Assembly: GCA_947630485.1 (NCBI GenBank)
Contig: CANRHU010000003.1
Coordinates: forward strand, 1-64,000
Source of the DNA: an uncultured Lachnospiraceae bacterium
GTDB lineage: Bacteria; Bacillota; Clostridia; Lachnospirales; Lachnospiraceae
Length of the DNA: 64,000 nt
Direction: 5' to 3'
Shown here: one piece after another, positions 33,598 through 43,800 of the stretch
How the letters are laid out: each line of letters opens with the position of its first letter
How positions within the stretch are numbered: position 1 is the first letter of the stretch
Made by a program: the position numbers and the translations under genes
The notes under the pieces: model-generated
The model's input: only the letters and a program-made list of their open reading frames with translations
Told to the model about the DNA's origin: nothing
The model's database searches: none

Positions 33598-35343
33598 ATG
33601 ATCACGGTTAAGGGAAGGGATCTGATCATACCGGTCAATGAGCGGCAGATCGGGACAACTTACGATAACAACGCAGAGACCAGGAGAATCCGGATGGAAA
33701 GGGCGCCAGGGGGAATTGACCTGGCGCACCTTACATACCGGCTGGATCTGGAGTACAAAAAGAATATAAAAGACACCTGCAATCTGGAAAAAGAACTGCA
33801 GGACGATGGTATCGTCTTGGTCTGGACGGTGCCGGCATCTTGTGTGAAGGAGGCGGGCACTGTATGGATAGCCATCCGGGGGCTTGACGGGAATGGTGAT
33901 ATAAAATGGGCGAGCAATAAAGGCGCGCTCTATGTTTACGATACTGTGAACACGCCGGGAACTTATTCGGGAAATCTGACGGAACTTGAGCAGCTGGAAG
34001 CGGATATCTCCGGAAAGATGGAGCGGATTGAGTCAGGGGAAGAGGAGAGGAAGGCCAACGAAAAGATCCGGGAGCAGCAGGAAAAGGTTCGGCAGGAGGC
34101 GTCCGCGGAAGCGGTATCGGCTGCTCAGGGTGCGGCACAGAATGCCCAGGCGGCAGCAGGAAAAGCTGAGTCTGCGGTTGGGGAAACCAGGTCAGCGATA
34201 GAGGATGCGGGAAATGCAGCGGACGCGGCCCGAAAGGCGGCGGCAAGCGTGGGGGAATACCGCGATCAGGCCAGGGAGTATGCGGAGGCGGCGGAAAGGT
34301 CGAATGAAGCGGCTGCCGGGCACGAGGTATCTGCGGAGGAATCTGCGCAGCAGGCTGGCCGTCAGGCGGAGGCTGCTGCTGAAAGCGCGGGCGCCGCGGA
34401 AGCGAGTGCGGGAAATGCGGCAGACTATGCAAAACTGGCCCAGAGGTATGCCGAGGGACATGAGGAATACCCGGGAAGCGAGGAGGATAATAGTGAATAT
34501 TACTGCCGGCAGGCGCAGCAGGCGAAGGAGGCCGCTGAGAAAGCTAGGGACGAAGCAGAGAATATCATAGGAATTGACATCATGACCCCGGAGAAAGCAG
34601 GAATAGGGAAGCCGGATAATGTTACACTGAAGGTGACGGAGGATGGGACATTAAGTGTGCCGAAGGCAACTGGTGAAGCTGCAGGGATCGTGCGTCCGGA
34701 TGGGGAGACATTGGATGTCAATGAGGACGGCCTGCTGTCACTGACTGCGGACGCGGAGAAGCTGCCTGCTAAGGATACGCACAGTTTGCTGGCGCCGGGA
34801 GTGGAGGGGATTACAACCCAGATGCTTCTGGATGCGATCGCGGATCGTATTGTCAATAAACTGGTGACGGATGAGGCTTTGACTAGTAAGCTGCTGAAAT
34901 ATATCAGTGTAGATAAGATTGTGAATGACCTGCTATCGACGGATTCGTCTACGGTACTGGCAGGGCCGATGGGCAAGGAGCTTAATAGTAAGCTGACGGA
35001 ACTGGGTGAAAATTACACTAAATTAAATAGTGAGATTAGTACGCTAAACAGCGCAATGGCCGATTATAGGGTCTTTAAGATGCGCAATAATTTAACAGCT
35101 GAAGACAATCTGAATAACATTACAGAAATTGGTTTGTATCTTGCAGCGTCTAATAGCCTTGCAAACACAAGTAATAATTATCCTTCTGGGACACAAGCTG
35201 GGTACCTTGAAGTATTAAATACTCGGATATCTGATTGGATATTACAAAGATACACAACATATGCTAGCGGCGCCATATATACTAGAGCCTTCTATGACTC
35301 AGAGTGGAAACCATGGAAGAGAATCACGGCGACCGTTATTTAG
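33598..35343 (+). CDS. Tail fibre / receptor-binding protein with variable tip
   Basis: 581 aa. The N-terminal about 125 residues form a beta-rich attachment domain (GIDLAHLTYRLDLEYKKN). Residues about 130-320 are an Ala/Glu-rich coiled coil, then a short beta region, and the C-terminus (from about residue 486) is a pyocin-knob-like receptor-binding tip with NNLTAEDNLNNITEIGLYL and AFYDSEWKPWKRI. The 3' end, from 35027, lies inside a segment bounded by a perfect 28-bp inverted repeat. Inversion would replace this tip by the cassette on the minus strand at 35458-35837, in frame, giving a 602-aa protein. A ribosome site GGGAGG is at 33583-33588. Confidence 0.85.
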   Translation: MITVKGRDLIIPVNERQIGTTYDNNAETRRIRMERAPGGIDLAHLTYRLDLEYKKNIKDTCNLEKELQDDGIVLVWTVPASCVKEAGTVWIAIRGLDGNGDIKWASNKGALYVYDTVNTPGTYSGNLTELEQLEADISGKMERIESGEEERKANEKIREQQEKVRQEASAEAVSAAQGAAQNAQAAAGKAESAVGETRSAIEDAGNAADAARKAAASVGEYRDQAREYAEAAERSNEAAAGHEVSAEESAQQAGRQAEAAAESAGAAEASAGNAADYAKLAQRYAEGHEEYPGSEEDNSEYYCRQAQQAKEAAEKARDEAENIIGIDIMTPEKAGIGKPDNVTLKVTEDGTLSVPKATGEAAGIVRPDGETLDVNEDGLLSLTADAEKLPAKDTHSLLAPGVEGITTQMLLDAIADRIVNKLVTDEALTSKLLKYISVDKIVNDLLSTDSSTVLAGPMGKELNSKLTELGENYTKLNSEISTLNSAMADYRVFKMRNNLTAEDNLNNITEIGLYLAASNSLANTSNNYPSGTQAGYLEVLNTRISDWILQRYTTYASGAIYTRAFYDSEWKPWKRITATVI

Positions 35344-35837
35344 TCTTTCGCCAAGACGAGTGATTATGATATGGTTCCCTGCACTTTCATCCATTGCTTG
35401 GTCACCCATGCATCACGTTTGGGGCTCTTGGATGTTCCTCAAACCCACACAGGGAGTTTAAAACACTGGATACATAACATCTATGAGTAATGCATGGTGT
35501 GTTTGATAATTACTGCCAGGTGTAATACTGATGTTTCCCTGCGTGTCCATGATGCCATATGCCGTCTCTGGAACCTCGTAATTGTATATAGGTTGTAACC
35601 CGCACATAAAACGATAATAGCCATTCGGAAGAGAAACCCCGCTAAAGTAACCTATATTAAGAGAGCTGCTTGTTGCAAATGTGATTCCGGAAGCGAAGAT
35701 CTTTATGCTAACAACACCACATCTCTCTTTAATAAAGATATCAGTGACAGTGTGGCCGGATATCCTCCAGGTAAATGTTCCAGTTTTCGTTGTATTCAGT
35801 GCCGTGAGGGCGCTGTTTAGCGTACTAATCTCACTAT
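35027..35837. other. Invertible segment switching the tail-fibre tip
   Basis: Perfect 28-bp inverted repeats at 35027-35054 and 35810-35837 bracket 755 bp. The repeat codes for SEISTLNSA in both orientations. Inside are two convergent C-terminal cassettes: the active one (to 35343, plus strand) and the silent one (35837 down to 35458, minus strand). The repeat has internal dyad symmetry (TTAG-TACG-CTAA), as recombinase sites often do. The 114 bp between the two stop codons show no gene. Confidence 0.85.
35458..35837 (-). other. Silent alternative tail-fibre tip cassette
   Basis: Minus-strand frame that is open from the inverted repeat to TAA at 35458-35460. It reads SEISTLNSALTALNTTKTGT and goes on through TFTWRISGHTVTDIFIKE, VSIKIFASGITFATSSSLNI, SLPNGYYRFMCGLQPIYNYE and MDTQGNISITPG to MYPVF. 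It has no start codon or ribosome site of its own and joins the fibre gene only after inversion. The beta-rich sequence fits a fibre tip domain different from the active one. This accounts for most of the apparently empty stretch 35344-35934. Confidence 0.82.
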
Positions 35838-35934
35838 ATTATTGAGTGGCCACATATTTTAGCATGATCTGTGGGGGTGGGGGAATTTTGAAGGATAACA
35901 TCGTAAAATCTATACAGAGGATGGTGCGGAGGAT

Positions 35935-37188
35935 ATGTCGGTTTTTAGTATGCGGGATATATCGGTATTTAATATGCAGGAATATTCTGCTTCAAACGAT
36001 TTAAAGAAGATAAAGAATCATCTGTATATGCTGAATGAGCAGCTCAGATATATGTTTTCAAATATGTCGCCCGATGAGAATTTCAGTCAGATTGCACTGG
36101 CGCAATACCAGGCGAATGAGCAGCAGATCAATGAGAACAAGGCCATGATCCGGGATGCGCAGGGGAATATCTCAATCCTGGAGCGTACTGCATCGTCGCT
36201 GATGTCGCAGATCCAGGATGCGCAGGGTAACATCTCGACGCTGCAGCAGACAGCAAAGTCACTGACGTCGCAGATCAAGGACGCAGAGGGTAACATCTCG
36301 ACGCTGCAGCAGACAGCAACATCGCTGACATCGCAGATCCAGGATGCGCAGGGTAACATCTCGACGCTGCAGCAGACAGCAACGTCGCTGACATCGCAGA
36401 TCCAGGATGCGCAGGGTAACATCTCGACGCTGCAGCAGACTGCGACGTCGCTGACATCGCAGATCCAGGACGCCAAAGGTAACATCTCGACGCTACAGCA
36501 GACGGCGACGTCGCTGACGTCACAGATTGAGAATGCGAAAGGCGATATTTCCAAGGTGAAACAGACGGCGGATAAGATCGAATGGATTGTAAGCAGCGGC
36601 ACCAGTGCATCAAATTTCACGTTGACAAGCAGGATGGCATCCTTGGTCTCGAAGACGATCGACCTGTCCGGGTTTGTGACTTTTACCAGCCTGTCTGAAA
36701 AAGGGAAGACGACCATCAATGGCGGCAACATTACGACAGGAGAGATTGATGCAAAACTTCTGGAGATCGGGGGCCAAAAGATATTTGAGTCAGTAAACGG
36801 AAAATTCCGGATATACAAAGATTTTATGACGTACAGCGTAGACAGCTTTTCGGCCGGTACGCTGGCTGTTACGACAATCAACCCCAGGACTTCCAGTATA
36901 AAGATATCAGGGGAAACGACCATTGATGATGACGCGACAATCAATGGGAGGCTGACTGTATCGAATATTACCTTAAAGAGCGGCGGCTCCATATCTGGGT
37001 TTAAATTAAGCCCGAGTTTTTCCGGGAGCTCGCTTTCCACCTATTCCTCTATCACCATGAGTGGAGGGAGCGTTACCAATCTTACGACTACACTTGGGCT
37101 CGTCGTGGGATGGATGAATAATAATTTACCCAAGGTCATAAGCGCAGTGAATGGTCTCATTAGCTGGGCAAAATCATTAACCGCGTAA
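35935..37188 (+). CDS. Second tail fibre/spike with 21-residue repeats
   Basis: 417 aa. A short N-terminal domain (FSMRDISVFNMQEYSASNDL, LNEQLRYMFSNM) is followed by seven tandem 21-residue repeats at residues 72-218 of the type IQDAQGNISTLQQTATSLTSQ written here as units of three heptads, predicting a long coiled-coil stalk. A C-terminal part with INGGNITTGEIDAKLLEIGG and beta-rich sequence follows. GGAGG at 35928-35932 precedes ATG 35935. It probably works with the variable fibre in host recognition. Confidence 0.77.
   Translation: MSVFSMRDISVFNMQEYSASNDLKKIKNHLYMLNEQLRYMFSNMSPDENFSQIALAQYQANEQQINENKAMIRDAQGNISILERTASSLMSQIQDAQGNISTLQQTAKSLTSQIKDAEGNISTLQQTATSLTSQIQDAQGNISTLQQTATSLTSQIQDAQGNISTLQQTATSLTSQIQDAKGNISTLQQTATSLTSQIENAKGDISKVKQTADKIEWIVSSGTSASNFTLTSRMASLVSKTIDLSGFVTFTSLSEKGKTTINGGNITTGEIDAKLLEIGGQKIFESVNGKFRIYKDFMTYSVDSFSAGTLAVTTINPRTSSIKISGETTIDDDATINGRLTVSNITLKSGGSISGFKLSPSFSGSSLSTYSSITMSGGSVTNLTTTLGLVVGWMNNNLPKVISAVNGLISWAKSLTA
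36148..36588 (+). repeat. 63-bp tandem repeat inside the second fibre gene
   Basis: Seven 63-bp units (21 codons). The central copies are almost identical (ATCCAGGATGCGCAGGGTAA starts), so copy number could change by slippage without shifting frame. Confidence 0.9.
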
Positions 37189-37210
37189 AGCGGACAGGAG
37201 GGGAAGAAAG

Positions 37211-37468
37211 ATGAAGACAGTAAGTTATACCTATGAGCAGATTGCAGGGATTGTAAATAACCTGAACAGGATTCAGGTTATGGGACTGGAGCAGGCCAGG
37301 ATACTGGCCATGGTTGGCGTGCTGCTGGACGAGGGAGTGCAGTCGGAGATTCCGGACGGAGAAGCAGCAGGCGGGGATGGGACGCCCGGGGAAACTGTCT
37401 GCGTGGATGGATCCGCAGACGGGACGGGCATGCCTGCGGAGACGTGCGATAAGGATGGAGGAAAGTGA
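37211..37468 (+). CDS. Small virion-region protein of unknown function
   Basis: 85 aa, helical N-terminus (YTYEQIAGIVNNLNRIQVMGLEQARIL) with a Gly/Asp-rich disordered tail. AGGAGGGG precedes ATG 37211. Confidence 0.55.
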   Translation: MKTVSYTYEQIAGIVNNLNRIQVMGLEQARILAMVGVLLDEGVQSEIPDGEAAGGDGTPGETVCVDGSADGTGMPAETCDKDGGK

Positions 37469-37478
37469 GTGAGCGGAA

Positions 37479-37850
37479 ATGAAACTGCGGGATATTGTTG
37501 AGATGGCCACGGATTCCGGGAATGGCCAGTACGACGCGGATCAGATCACGGCCTGGATCAGTGAGATTGAGGGGCAGGTGGTCGATGAGGTTATTAACCA
37601 CGCGGAAGGGTATGACATGGAATTCCGGGATCTGGATTACGGGAAGGATCCGGAAAGGTTGATGTTGGTTCCTGACCGGTTCCGGGACGTGTACTTGTCT
37701 TATGTGCGCGCAAAAGTGGATTTTTTGAACCAGGAGACGGAAAGATATAACAATGATGTAGCCATGTTCGACGCTGCATATGAGAGCTATGCGGCATGGT
37801 TTCGAAGGGAGCACCGGCAGAAGTGCCAGGTATGTTTCAGCAGGATGTAA
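37479..37850 (+). CDS. Head-tail connector-like protein
   Basis: 123 aa, mostly helical (ITAWISEIEGQVVDEVINHAEGYDMEF, DRFRDVYLSYVRAKVDFLNQETERYNND). Such proteins sit between portal and tail in short-tailed and siphovirus-like phages. Assigned by size, fold type and place before the large tail protein. Confidence 0.6.
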   Translation: MKLRDIVEMATDSGNGQYDADQITAWISEIEGQVVDEVINHAEGYDMEFRDLDYGKDPERLMLVPDRFRDVYLSYVRAKVDFLNQETERYNNDVAMFDAAYESYAAWFRREHRQKCQVCFSRM

Positions 37851-37863
37851 GGAGGTGAACCGG

Positions 37864-39432
37864 ATGGGAAGGCTTCCGTATGTGGGCGCAGCGCCACGGG
37901 AGGGGACGCGGCAGACTGAGGATTTCCTGGGGCTGAACCTGGGGACAGTGATTTCAGACCGTGAATTTTCTGACATGCATAACATGTCTACGGAAAAATA
38001 TCCGGCTGTTTCTACGCGTAGGAAGCGGGGGAAGGTTCTGAAACGGCTGGGGAAGCCGAACGGGATTTTCTATAAGGACGGGCTGATATATGCCGACGGG
38101 ACACAGCTTTTTTACCGGGATAAGAAGATTGCGGATGTTTCGGATTCGGAGAAGACGTTCGTGGGAATGGGGGCTTACTTGCTGGTCTGGCCGGATAAGC
38201 TTATCTATAATACATCCACGGGTGTCCTGGAGCGCATGGAAGCTTCCTGGAGCCAGACGGCGCAGGCAACATTTGAACAGCTGCAGGATGGTTCCACCCT
38301 GATCCGCGTGTCCTGCACAGGGATCGGAAAGAATTTCCGCCAGTATGACGGCGTTACGATGGCCGGGTGCAGCAGGAAGCAGTTCAACAAGACGTTTGTA
38401 ATCCAGGAGATCGGGGCCGATTATATCGTGATGACCGGGGACTTGACGGAGAGGGTGACACAGGCGGCAGGTCTGACGCTGAAACGTACAGTGCCGGATA
38501 TGGATTTTGTGTGTGAGAATGAGAACCGGGTGTGGGGATGTTCCAGCAAGAACCATGAGATCTACGCCAGTAAGCTCGGGGATCCATGCAATTGGAATGT
38601 GTTTGAGGGGATCAGCACTGATTCCTATGCGGCGACCATCGGGTCTGACGGTAATTTCACTGGATGTGTCTCCTACCTGGGATATGTGATGTTTTTCAAG
38701 GAGGACGCGGTCCATAAGATATACGGAAGCAAACCGGCGAATTACCAGGTGATGACGTCAGGGATTAACGGGGTTGCCGCCGGATGTGAGAAGACGGTCG
38801 CTGTGGTAAATGAAACGCTGTACTATGTGGCCCGGAATGGGGTGTATGCCTTCAATGGCGCGCAGCCGGAGGTGATTTCGCAGAAGCTGGAGGGTCTCTC
38901 ATTTTCGGCCGGGGCGGCAGGCGTGTACCAGAACCGGTATTATGCATCCCTGAAGGATCAGACAGGGGCTTGGACCGTCTATGTGTATGATGCGCTGCGG
39001 GGCCTGTGGTCGAAGGAAGATGAGCTGCAGCTGTATGGATGTGCCTATGGCGCGGGCGAGCTGTACTGCGTCGATGCTGCCGGGGATCTGTTTACAGTGG
39101 CAGGGGACAGGGATGAGACGATAGAGTGGATGTTGGAGACTGGAGACCTGACGGAAGACGCGATGGAGTTCAAGCATCTCAGGAGGCTGTTGCTGTATTT
39201 CAGGATAGAACCGGGGGCGGAACTGAATGTGGAGGTTATGTATGATAATGACGGAGTGTGGCATCCGGAAGGGGTTTACAGGGCAGAGCATTACCGGACG
39301 CGTACAGTGAACCTGGTGCCGCGTAGGTGCGTGCATTACCGGATCCGGCTGTACGGCATCGGGGATGTGACGCTGATGGGCATGTCCAGGAGGATAGGAT
39401 ATGGGACGGAAATACGGGGAAATTACAGATAG
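37864..39432 (+). CDS. Tail hub/stopper protein, beta-propeller-like
   Basis: 522-aa beta-rich protein with repeated blades (GIFYKDGLIYADGTQLFYRD, YLVWPDKLIYNTSTG, ENRVWGCSSKNHEIYASKLG, YYVARNGVYAFNGAQPEV, LYCVDAAGDLFTVAGD). The pattern and the GDPCNWNVF segment recall P22 gp10-like packaged-DNA stabilisation/stopper proteins of podoviruses. AAGGAGGTGA precedes ATG 37864. It would close the head after packaging and hold the tail. Confidence 0.7.
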   Translation: MGRLPYVGAAPREGTRQTEDFLGLNLGTVISDREFSDMHNMSTEKYPAVSTRRKRGKVLKRLGKPNGIFYKDGLIYADGTQLFYRDKKIADVSDSEKTFVGMGAYLLVWPDKLIYNTSTGVLERMEASWSQTAQATFEQLQDGSTLIRVSCTGIGKNFRQYDGVTMAGCSRKQFNKTFVIQEIGADYIVMTGDLTERVTQAAGLTLKRTVPDMDFVCENENRVWGCSSKNHEIYASKLGDPCNWNVFEGISTDSYAATIGSDGNFTGCVSYLGYVMFFKEDAVHKIYGSKPANYQVMTSGINGVAAGCEKTVAVVNETLYYVARNGVYAFNGAQPEVISQKLEGLSFSAGAAGVYQNRYYASLKDQTGAWTVYVYDALRGLWSKEDELQLYGCAYGAGELYCVDAAGDLFTVAGDRDETIEWMLETGDLTEDAMEFKHLRRLLLYFRIEPGAELNVEVMYDNDGVWHPEGVYRAEHYRTRTVNLVPRRCVHYRIRLYGIGDVTLMGMSRRIGYGTEIRGNYR

Positions 39433-39450
39433 GAAAGGGGCAGTGGAGAG

Positions 39451-40791
39451 ATGGCATTTGTTATGGATACGAGGGATGGCGGCAGCAGGAAGAAGTCGCA
39501 GGATCTGAGTGAAGAGATAAGGAAATCAGCGTCTCTTGCAGCACAGTCGCAGAGCAGTACAATGAAGAACGCGCAGGCGCGTCAGAACCAGCAGAAATCA
39601 GCGTCACAGACGCTTGGGTCTGTCGGAACCGGAAGTTCATCCGGAACTGCGGGGGGAACTGCGGGGAGCCCAGCGGGATATTTGGCGGGAAGCACGGCAA
39701 GCGCCGGTCCATCTTCCGGATATCTTACGGGGTATAATCCGCAGCCTTTTTCGATGTCTGATTATGCGCGGGATTACCGGGATAGGCTGTCAGCGCTGGA
39801 AGCAGATAAGCCGGGGCCTTTTGAGAGCAGATATCAGCCAGACATTGATAATATCCTGGAGACGATCATGGGCAGGGAGAGTTTTGATCCGGACAGCGTA
39901 TACCAGAGCGATATGTGGAAAAACTACCGGGATCAGTATATGCAGCAGGGGAACAGAGCCATGAGGGACGCCCAGGGTGCGGCCGCAGGGCTTACCGGAG
40001 GGTACGGATCCACATACGCACTGGCGGCGGGGCAGCAGGCTTATGATAATTATCTGTCCCAGTTGAACGACAGGACACTGGATATCCATGACCGGCTATA
40101 CCAGCAGTACCTGGATGAGGGACAGGAGCTGTATAACCAGCTTGGGGCGTTGAACAACCAGGATGCTATTGATTACAGCAGGTATAGGGATGATGTCTCG
40201 GACTATCAGTGGAACCTTGGTTACCTGAGCGACCGGTATGAGCAGGCCAGGGGGGATGACTACCAGGAGTATGTGGATGACATTGCCCGGCAGCAGTGGG
40301 CGGAGCAGTACGCGTACCAGAGGACGCAGGATGCGCTGGCGCAGCAGAACTGGCAGGCGGAATTTGATTACCAGAAACAGCAGGATGCGCTGGCGCAGCA
40401 GAACTGGCAGACGGAGTTTGCGTACCAGAAACAAAAGGATGCCGCGGCTGCGGCACAGCGGGCGTCCTCCTCCGGCAGCAGTACGGCGAATAAGAGTACA
40501 GGGAGTAAGAGTTCGGGTTCTGCTGTGACCGGGTATCCGTACAGCAATGAATATTATGAGACGCTGAGGAGGACGGTATCCGCGCTTCCGACCAATGCCG
40601 CGAGGTTCAGCTACCTGTATACTCTTGCATCGACGGATGATGAGTTGGAGTACCTGATGCAGAAATTCGGCGTTACGCCGGAATCGGAGTCAGAAGAGGA
40701 TAAAGATAAGAAGGCGGCCGGCGCGAACCTGAGCCCGGTACAGAGGAAACAGAGTCTGTATGATGCGCTTCGGGGGAATATCTTGAGATAA
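39451..40791 (+). CDS. Internal virion protein with Gln-rich repeats
   Basis: 446 aa. A Ser/Gly/Ala-rich N-terminus, a helical centre (YRDQYMQQGNRAMRDAQGAA) and repeats of the type QDALAQQNWQAEFDYQKQ near residues 295-340, then a C-terminal folded part (YPYSNEYYETLRRTVSALP). Location before the giant protein and low-complexity helical character suggest an ejection protein that leaves the head with the DNA. Confidence 0.65.
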   Translation: MAFVMDTRDGGSRKKSQDLSEEIRKSASLAAQSQSSTMKNAQARQNQQKSASQTLGSVGTGSSSGTAGGTAGSPAGYLAGSTASAGPSSGYLTGYNPQPFSMSDYARDYRDRLSALEADKPGPFESRYQPDIDNILETIMGRESFDPDSVYQSDMWKNYRDQYMQQGNRAMRDAQGAAAGLTGGYGSTYALAAGQQAYDNYLSQLNDRTLDIHDRLYQQYLDEGQELYNQLGALNNQDAIDYSRYRDDVSDYQWNLGYLSDRYEQARGDDYQEYVDDIARQQWAEQYAYQRTQDALAQQNWQAEFDYQKQQDALAQQNWQTEFAYQKQKDAAAAAQRASSSGSSTANKSTGSKSSGSAVTGYPYSNEYYETLRRTVSALPTNAARFSYLYTLASTDDELEYLMQKFGVTPESESEEDKDKKAAGANLSPVQRKQSLYDALRGNILR

Positions 40792-40805
40792 ACGGAGGAA
40801 TGAAG

Positions 40806-43800
40806 ATGGCAGGGAAAAAATCGAAGGAAACATATATTAAGAACCAGCAGAAGAAGCAGAAGGAAGAATCGGAGAGATACAGTGCTGCTTCTGATATCGT
40901 GGGATATTCGGAGCAGACGCTTAGGAAGTACGGGATAGACAGTGGGGCGGTGCTTGGGAATACGGCAAAAACAGGTTTTTCCGCAGCGGGAAGCGGATCA
41001 GGAAGGGTGAAATCCTCGAAAGAGGATTTCATTTCTGCATACAGGGACAGGGTTGCCGGTGGAATATCTGGCGGGGCTGCGTTGGGCGCGGGAGGCAGTA
41101 CAGCTTCCGATTACTGGAAGAGGGGTATCCTTACCCAGGAGCAGGCAGCGCAGCGGAAAACGGCAGAGCTGCCGGTAGAAACGGTTCTGGAGTATGGCAA
41201 GAACAGTAAGCGGGATGTCGTTGAGGATGCGAGGAAACGCAGACAGGCCGAAGCTGAGGCCATGGTTAGGGAAAAGGAAGCAAGAAAAAAAGGGATAACG
41301 ACCGCAGACGGCTACCTAGAATATGCATCGATCCCGGACAGTAGAGATTACACTTCACGCGTGGAAAAAGGAAAGGAAGAAGCAGACCGGGATCAGCGGA
41401 TTCTTGGGACTGCGATGGATATATTGGGCTTTGCACTTGCCGGGCAGTCCGGACTGGCCGCAAGCAGGCGGATACGGAAGAGTGAGGAACGTACGGCCGG
41501 ACAGATGGGAGAAGATGAGGCAGGAATTTATGCATATCTGTATGACCGGTACGGCATGCCTGAGGCAGAGCAGTATAGGGCTACGATCCGGGATGAGCTG
41601 AACAGGAAGTATATGGAACAGCTGGAAAGTACGGAGAGGGAGAATGCGGCGAGGCATCCGATCCTGTCGGTCGGGAAGGATATCTACATGACGATGCGGC
41701 AGCCGCAGGAATACATAGATTCATTAGGAATGGGCATTGCGGAAAAATTGACTGGCCAGAATATGCTTGATCCCAATTCGCCGATGTTTACGGCGACGGC
41801 TACGACAGGGGCGATCCGCGAGGGGATCAATGAGAATGAGACTTTAAAGAGGGTGATCCCGAACGACACGGCCAGGGGGCTGCTGACCGGGACGGGACTG
41901 TCCATGGCGGAAACACTTGCCAGGCTGCCGATGGGGGCCGCGGGTCTTGCCTTTGCCGCAGGCGGGGCGGCGTCGTCAGCGGAGCGGGATGCGCTGCAGG
42001 CCGGGGCCGGGGAAGGCCAGGCACTCCTGCGCGGGGCTGCGCAGGGAACGGCAGAGGCTTTTTTTGAGAAGTTCAGCCTGGAAGGGCTTGACAGGTTTAA
42101 ACCGGGGACTGTGACCGGTGTAAGGAGTTTCCTTAAGAACATGGGCCTGCAGGCGTTCACGGAAGGGTCCGAAGAGGCTGCAACGGAGATCGCGAACACG
42201 GTGAGCGACGCGGCGATCATGGGCGGGCTGTCTGATTACAGCCAGAACATCCGGAACTTCCGCCAGAAATATATCGAGCAGGGGATGAGTGAAGAGGATG
42301 CCGGGAAGAGGGCCATGTTATCGGCATTCGGGGAGTTCATGAAAAGTGTTGGGCTTGCAGCGGCCGGTGGGGCGATCTCTGGCGGACTCATGGGCGGGGG
42401 CGCGCAGGGGCTGTCGCTGGCGTCAGAATATGCTTCCGGAAGGTCTTATAACCCGGATTTTCGGGATTTTGCCCAGGGGATCGATACGGACGCGGCAAAT
42501 TTTACAAATGAGGAGGATTACTGGCAGGCCAGAGCCTTGCAGAGGACTGCGGAGGAGTATGCGGAACGTCAGAGGAACCGGGAAACGGTAAACCCGATCC
42601 TGCGCAGCAGGTTTCAGGACGACCTTAATGAGTATATGCGGAACGTAGCGGAAAGTCAGGTCCGGCAGCAGGAACAGCAGACAAAGGCACGTTCGGATGC
42701 AGAGGAGCTTGTGAGCCGGGAACGGGCGGGACAGGCGGGGAGCCAAAGTCCTGAGAAGGCCGCAGGGCCGGTTTTTGCCGCTTCTGGGGGAAATACCGGT
42801 GCGGATGCGGAAAGCGGCATAGCGGCGGCAGCGGCCGGCCAGGATATGGCCCTGGCTGGGAAGGATACAGTTATAAATGGACGGGATGCGAGTGAAACGG
42901 TGAGCCGGCAGGCAGCGGAGCAGATGTCGCAGCAGACGGGCCAGGATGGTCTGCAGGAAGAGGCAGAAGCTTATGCGCGGGAATATGCTGCCGCCAGGCA
43001 GCAGACTGGCGCAGTTGAACCGGGGCAACTGACAGAGGATTCTGAGAGGGCCGCAGGGCCGGTTATGGGTGAGTATGAAGAAAATACCGGCATACGCACG
43101 GAAACCGGCACAGAGGCGGCAGCAGGGGCTCAGGGAAGCCTGCAGGAATCGGCGGAGCAATGGACACGTACGCGTGCGGCGGATGGACAGCAGGAACAAA
43201 GCGCTCCGCCGGCAAAGCAGGCCGTGTCAAATGTCAGTGATGAGTTGTTGGATTTGTACGGGGAGGATTACGGAGCGGAGGGAAGGAAGGCCTTCCGGGA
43301 TGCCTACCGTATGAACGAGGGAACGGACATGGAGACTTATTACCGGGCGTTTGCGCGGCAGTACAATACCGGCCGCTACAATATGACCCTGTCCGCGAGG
43401 AACCGCGCGGAAGTTGCTGCCGTCCTGACACAGGAGCAGATGGAGACTGCTTACCGGGCCGGGGCCAGGGACCGGAACGCGGAAATTGGGTATGATCCGG
43501 AGACTTACGAGATGCGAGGAATGCGGAAGGGAACCGAAAAGCAGGGCGGACTTATAGAGGCTTCCCCGCTTGCTTCGGATGCGCAGAAGCGGGTAGTGGA
43601 TGCGGTTGGGAAACGGACGGGCCTGAAAATCCGGCTGACGGCTGACGGGGACGTTTCCGGGGGTTATCGGAAAGGGGAGGTCAGGATTTCTGTGAATGCA
43701 CGGAACTTCCTTGGTACTATGTCCCATGAGCTGACACATTTCATCAAAGAGTATTCGCCGGATATTTATCAGATGTATGAGGACAGGACTCTGGGGTATC

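Noticed and set aside
35261..35461. 66-codon plus-strand frame inside the invertible segment
   Set aside because: It overlaps the end of the active fibre tip in another frame and the spacer between the two cassettes; the minus-strand cassette explains the region better.
36148..36588. Regularly spaced repeats suggestive of a CRISPR array
   Set aside because: The 63-bp period is continuous with no unique spacers and is coding for heptad repeats in a fibre protein.
33598..37188. Diversity-generating retroelement acting on the fibres
   Set aside because: No reverse transcriptase or template repeat is seen; variation here is explained by the inverted repeats and coding tandem repeats.
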